A stretch of 8,276 nt of DNA from an uncultured Mesorhizobium sp. (lineage in GTDB: Bacteria; Pseudomonadota; Alphaproteobacteria; Rhizobiales; Rhizobiaceae). The notes under the pieces are model-generated. The model worked only from the letters and a program-made list of their open reading frames with translations, did not search any database and was not told the DNA's origin. Shown here piece by piece: positions 5,596-8,276 of the stretch. Position numbers and translations under genes: made by a program. The stretch lies in contig CATMOC010000145.1 of NCBI GenBank assembly GCA_950071955.1, forward strand, positions 1 through 8,276, written 5' to 3'. Each line of letters opens with the position of its first letter. The first letter of the stretch is position 1.

Positions 5596-5784
5596 GAGTT
5601 GCGCTCCGTTTCGAACCTGAGATAGTCGCCTTGCGCCGAGGCTGCGAGTGCCTTGCGGTGAACAGTGCATTTCCCGCGCGCGGCCTTCATCGCTTAACCC
5701 CTCATATACCACCACCGGCTAACGTGGCGGAAAGAGCGGCGGCGCCAATGCCGTCTCCACGTTCGAGAGGGCGTCACGTCGCCG
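5596..5784. other. Divergent intergenic region between the LLM oxidoreductase and the diguanylate cyclase
   Basis: These 189 bp separate two divergent genes and should hold both promoters. Apart from the LLM ribosome binding site (GGAG near 5604-5607) and a TATA-like hexamer near 5703-5708 I see no convincing -35/-10 pair, no strong hairpin and no known operator. A short frame on the minus strand starting at 5690 has a fair AGGGG ribosome binding site but runs out of frame into the LLM gene, so I did not call it. Confidence 0.4.
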
Positions 5785-7563
5785 ATGGCCGCATCCGGTA
5801 ATTCGCTGAGCCGAATGAGGGGAGCATTCGCGCAGAGCCTGCGCGTTCGAGTGCTCGTCCTTACGCTCGGTGCATTCGTCGCCGTCGGCATACCCGGCCT
5901 CGCCGCGTTCTCCTGGATCGTCGGATCGACGACCGAGAAGCTCTCCACACTGTTCGCCGAGCGGCAGATCCTCTACGACCGGTATCGCGGGTTGGGGCCG
6001 CTGGCGCGCGAGGTGGCACTCGCCGAGACGCTCGCGCGATCGCCGGCCATCATCGCATGGGCCAAGGACGAGACCTCGCCCGCCAGGACGGCGCGCGGCA
6101 TTGACGAACTGGAGCATTTCCGTACGTCCTTCCGCGACGGAAGCTACTTCCTCGCGATGGCCGGTTCCGGCGATTACTACTACAACGACGCGATCTCCAG
6201 GTTCGACCGGGCGCAGCTGCGCTATCGCCTGTTGCCGGGCAACGACAAGGATGCGTGGTTCTACCAGACCCTCGCGATGGGACCGGGCTGCCGGCTCAAC
6301 GTGAACAACGACCGGGCGCTCAAGGTCACGAACGTCTGGATCAACTGCGTCGTCTCCGCGGATGGCAAGCCGCTCGCCGTGCTGGGGACGGGCATAAACC
6401 TGACGAGTTTCATCGACGAGATCGTCACCACCGACCAGCCGGGGGTCGAGAGCATCTTCGTGGATGCGAGCGGCGCGGTCCAGGCGACCCGGGAGGAGAG
6501 CCGCATCGACTTCGCCAGCCTGACCAAGCAGGCCGCCGACCGCAAGACGGTGTTCAACATGCTCGACGACACGCAGAGCAAGGCGAAGCTCGGCGACATG
6601 ATGGCGAACCTTCTCGACGGCAGGACGCAGGCTGCGTCGGGCTTCCTGATGGTCGGCGGAAAGAAGGTACTGGTCGGCGTCGGCTATCTCGACAGGCTCG
6701 ACTGGTTCAATGTGACACTGATGGATGTCGACGCGATCGTCGGCAAGCACATGTTCGCGCCGATCGGGGGTCTCATCGCCCTCTTGATGCTGGCCGCCGC
6801 TGGGCTGATCACCTTCCTGTTCAAGCGCAGCGTGCTCGATCGTCTCGCCCTTGCCGAAACGTCGCTGGAGCGCATCGAGAGCGGCGATTTCCCGCCCGCG
6901 ATCAAGGCCGGCCATCGCGATGAGATCGGCCGCCTGACCCACGCCTTGAACCGCATGGCCTCGGCCGTGCGCGACAACACCAACAAGCTGGAAGACACGG
7001 TTCGCCAGCGCACCGAGCAGCTCGAGCGCATGGCCTATCTCGATCCGATGACGGGGATAGCCAACCGCCGCGGCTTCGCCGACGCCTTCGCCGACGAGCA
7101 CCGGCGCGCGCGGGCGGCCGGCGGCGCGGTCGGCATTCTCCTCCTGGACGTGGACCTCTTCAAGTCGATCAACGACACGCGCGGGCACCAGGCCGGCGAC
7201 GAGGTGATCATCGAAGTGGCGCGGCGCATCTCCGCGGCCGGCGGCGAGGACGAAATCTGCGCCCGCTGGGGCGGCGACGAGTTCGTCGTGCTCGTCCGCG
7301 GCTGTTCGCCCGAAACCATCGCGGCCACCGGCCGCAGGATTCTCGACGCGGTGCGCTCGCGGGCCGTCAGTCTCTCCGACGGGGCAGGCGTCCGGATCAC
7401 CACCAGCATCGGCGCGCACGTCGCCGACGACGACGACACGCTGTCGTCGGCCGCGGCCAAGGCGGACGTGGCGCTCTACGAAGCCAAGCGTGCCGGCCGC
7501 AACCGGGTGATCCTGTTCGACCGGGAACGGCACGGCCGCGACGGCCAGATAAAGGTAGCCTGA
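5785..7563 (+). CDS. Membrane-bound diguanylate cyclase (periplasmic sensor-HAMP-GGDEF)
   Basis: A 592-residue inner-membrane protein that should make cyclic di-GMP from two GTP. Order: a basic N-terminus; membrane helix 1 at about 22-45; a periplasmic sensor domain of ~275 residues, Cache-like in style (SGDYYYNDA, NVWINCVVSADGKPLAVLGT); membrane helix 2 at about 325-346; HAMP at 347-400; a coiled linker (DNTNKLEDTVRQRTEQLERM); and the GGDEF domain at 416-578. The active site is intact: RWGGDEF at 494-500, metal ligand Asp455 in LLLDVDLFKSINDTRGHQAG, and the family opening AYLDPMTGIANRRGF. The product-inhibition I-site (RxxD just before the active site) reads GEDE, so feedback inhibition is probably absent. 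There is no EAL domain. ATG 5785 is followed by a second ATG at 5815; neither has a strong ribosome binding site. Confidence 0.92.
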   Translation: MAASGNSLSRMRGAFAQSLRVRVLVLTLGAFVAVGIPGLAAFSWIVGSTTEKLSTLFAERQILYDRYRGLGPLAREVALAETLARSPAIIAWAKDETSPARTARGIDELEHFRTSFRDGSYFLAMAGSGDYYYNDAISRFDRAQLRYRLLPGNDKDAWFYQTLAMGPGCRLNVNNDRALKVTNVWINCVVSADGKPLAVLGTGINLTSFIDEIVTTDQPGVESIFVDASGAVQATREESRIDFASLTKQAADRKTVFNMLDDTQSKAKLGDMMANLLDGRTQAASGFLMVGGKKVLVGVGYLDRLDWFNVTLMDVDAIVGKHMFAPIGGLIALLMLAAAGLITFLFKRSVLDRLALAETSLERIESGDFPPAIKAGHRDEIGRLTHALNRMASAVRDNTNKLEDTVRQRTEQLERMAYLDPMTGIANRRGFADAFADEHRRARAAGGAVGILLLDVDLFKSINDTRGHQAGDEVIIEVARRISAAGGEDEICARWGGDEFVVLVRGCSPETIAATGRRILDAVRSRAVSLSDGAGVRITTSIGAHVADDDDTLSSAAAKADVALYEAKRAGRNRVILFDRERHGRDGQIKVA

Positions 7564-7567
7564 CAGG

Positions 7568-8276
7568 TCACTCCTCGTCCTCCACCACGCGCAGCCTGAG
7601 GCTTCCCGGGCGCGCGCCGAGCAGGCCGCTCGTGGCCTCGGCCCTTTCCACCGTCGCGGGGTCGCGCTCCGGCGCCTGGACCTGCCCGAACTCGAGCGCC
7701 TCGATCTTCTGGCCGCGTTTCGTTACCTTCTCGGTCGAGGTCAGGATCTGGTCGATGTCCCTCTGGGTCAGCGCGAAATGGCCCTGCAGCTTGCGCACGC
7801 GTTCGTCGAGGCGGCTGACGTCCTCCATCAGCCGGATCACCTCGCCCTGGATCAGGTGCGCCTGCTCGCGCATGCGGGCGTCCTTCAGCACGGCCTGGAT
7901 CACCTGGATGGAGAGCATCAGAAGCGACGGCGAGACGATGACGATGCGCGCGCGGTGCGCCCGCTGGACCACCGCCTCGAAATTCTCGTGGATCTCGGCG
8001 AAGATCGATTCCGACGGCACGAACATGAAGGCCGTCTCCTGCGTCTCCCCGTTGATCAGGTATTTTTCGGAGATCGCCTTGATGTGCACCTCGATATCGC
8101 GGCGGAAGGCCTGAGCCGCCGCCTTCTGTGCGTCCGGCATGTCGGATTCGGCCGCCGCGCGGATCGCGTTCCACGCCTCCAGCGGGAACTTGGCGTCGAT
8201 CACCAGCGAGGGAGAACCGTTCGGCATGCGCACCAGGCAGTCCGGCCGGTTGCCGTTCGAAAGCGTCGCCTGGAAC
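7568..8276 (-). CDS. rmuC: DNA recombination protein RmuC, C-terminal part (5' end outside window)
   Basis: The frame enters from the right edge and ends at 7568, giving the last 235 residues. RmuC is a predicted nuclease-like protein that limits rearrangement at inverted repeats in E. coli. The fragment carries the conserved core: RPDCLVRMPNG, then SLVIDAKFPLEAW (the predicted PD-(D/E)XK active-site strand, Asp-Ala-Lys), the EKYLINGETQETAFMFVPSE segment with IFAEIHE, an ARIVIVSPSLLMLSIQVI stretch, and the coiled helices RLMEDVSRLDERVRKLQGHF ending at KVTKRGQKIEALEF. About 40 extra residues rich in Glu, Ala and Arg follow the usual end. The N-terminal membrane helix is outside the window. It converges on the diguanylate cyclase gene with only 4 bp between stop codons, leaving no room for separate terminators. 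Confidence 0.9.
   Translation of the reverse strand, partial: FQATLSNGNRPDCLVRMPNGSPSLVIDAKFPLEAWNAIRAAAESDMPDAQKAAAQAFRRDIEVHIKAISEKYLINGETQETAFMFVPSESIFAEIHENFEAVVQRAHRARIVIVSPSLLMLSIQVIQAVLKDARMREQAHLIQGEVIRLMEDVSRLDERVRKLQGHFALTQRDIDQILTSTEKVTKRGQKIEALEFGQVQAPERDPATVERAEATSGLLGARPGSLRLRVVEDEE

Noticed and set aside
4516..5625. 369-codon open frame on the plus strand opposite the LLM gene
   Set aside because: Antisense shadow; the minus strand shows clear LLM motifs throughout.
5175..5690. 171-codon minus-strand frame starting at 5690 with an AGGGG ribosome binding site
   Set aside because: Most of it overlaps the LLM gene out of frame and is Ser/Arg-rich shadow sequence; only its start looks plausible, so a leader peptide cannot be supported.
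5719..7533. 604-codon open frame on the minus strand opposite the diguanylate cyclase
   Set aside because: Mirror of a GC-rich gene; the protein is rich in Arg, Asp and His without family motifs, while the plus strand has a full GGDEF protein.

Overview
The window is a GC-rich, tightly packed chromosomal segment. It most likely comes from an alphaproteobacterium of the Rhizobiales (Mesorhizobium/Phyllobacteriaceae-like). Pointers are a class I (archaeal-type) lysyl-tRNA synthetase end, a rhizobial-style CTCTCCCCGT palindromic intergenic element, and the style of the proteins (RecR N-terminus, RmuC, LLM flavoprotein, S24 repressor). This assignment is by recognition only; no search was run.

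Layout: the 3' end of a lysine--tRNA ligase gene runs rightward to 359. It meets, tail to tail and with overlapping stop codons, a long leftward block from 5595 down to 356. In transcription order that block holds: an LLM-class flavin oxidoreductase; a recR gene whose 3' end has been replaced by what looks like the tail of a fadB-type 3-hydroxyacyl-CoA dehydrogenase; a ~124-bp element with two inverted hairpins; a hotdog-fold thioesterase; a ParD-like/ParE toxin-antitoxin pair; a DsbA/GST-kappa-type 2-hydroxychromene-2-carboxylate isomerase homologue; a LexA-like S24 self-cleaving repressor; and an exported staphylococcal-nuclease-like protein. A rightward membrane diguanylate cyclase (5785-7563) diverges from the LLM gene across a 189-bp gap. 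It converges, with 4 bp between stop codons, on the 3' part of rmuC, which runs off the right edge.

Genes that clearly belong together are the antitoxin/toxin pair (11-bp overlap, TTG toxin start with a strong ribosome binding site) and the S24 repressor/SNase-like pair (16-bp overlap). The isomerase ribosome binding site lies inside the last codons of the toxin gene, so it may be translated from the same message. The rest looks like housekeeping and accessory genes placed side by side.

The most remarkable feature is the recR fusion. The first ~169 residues are textbook RecR (helix-hairpin-helix, four-Cys zinc finger, most of Toprim). The conserved RecR C-terminus is then absent and ~47 residues resembling a FadB C-terminus follow in frame. 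The join falls in a short stretch (Gly-Met-Gly-Val-Lys) that both families could share. This is either a real gene fusion made by recombination at microhomology, or a chimeric join in the assembly.
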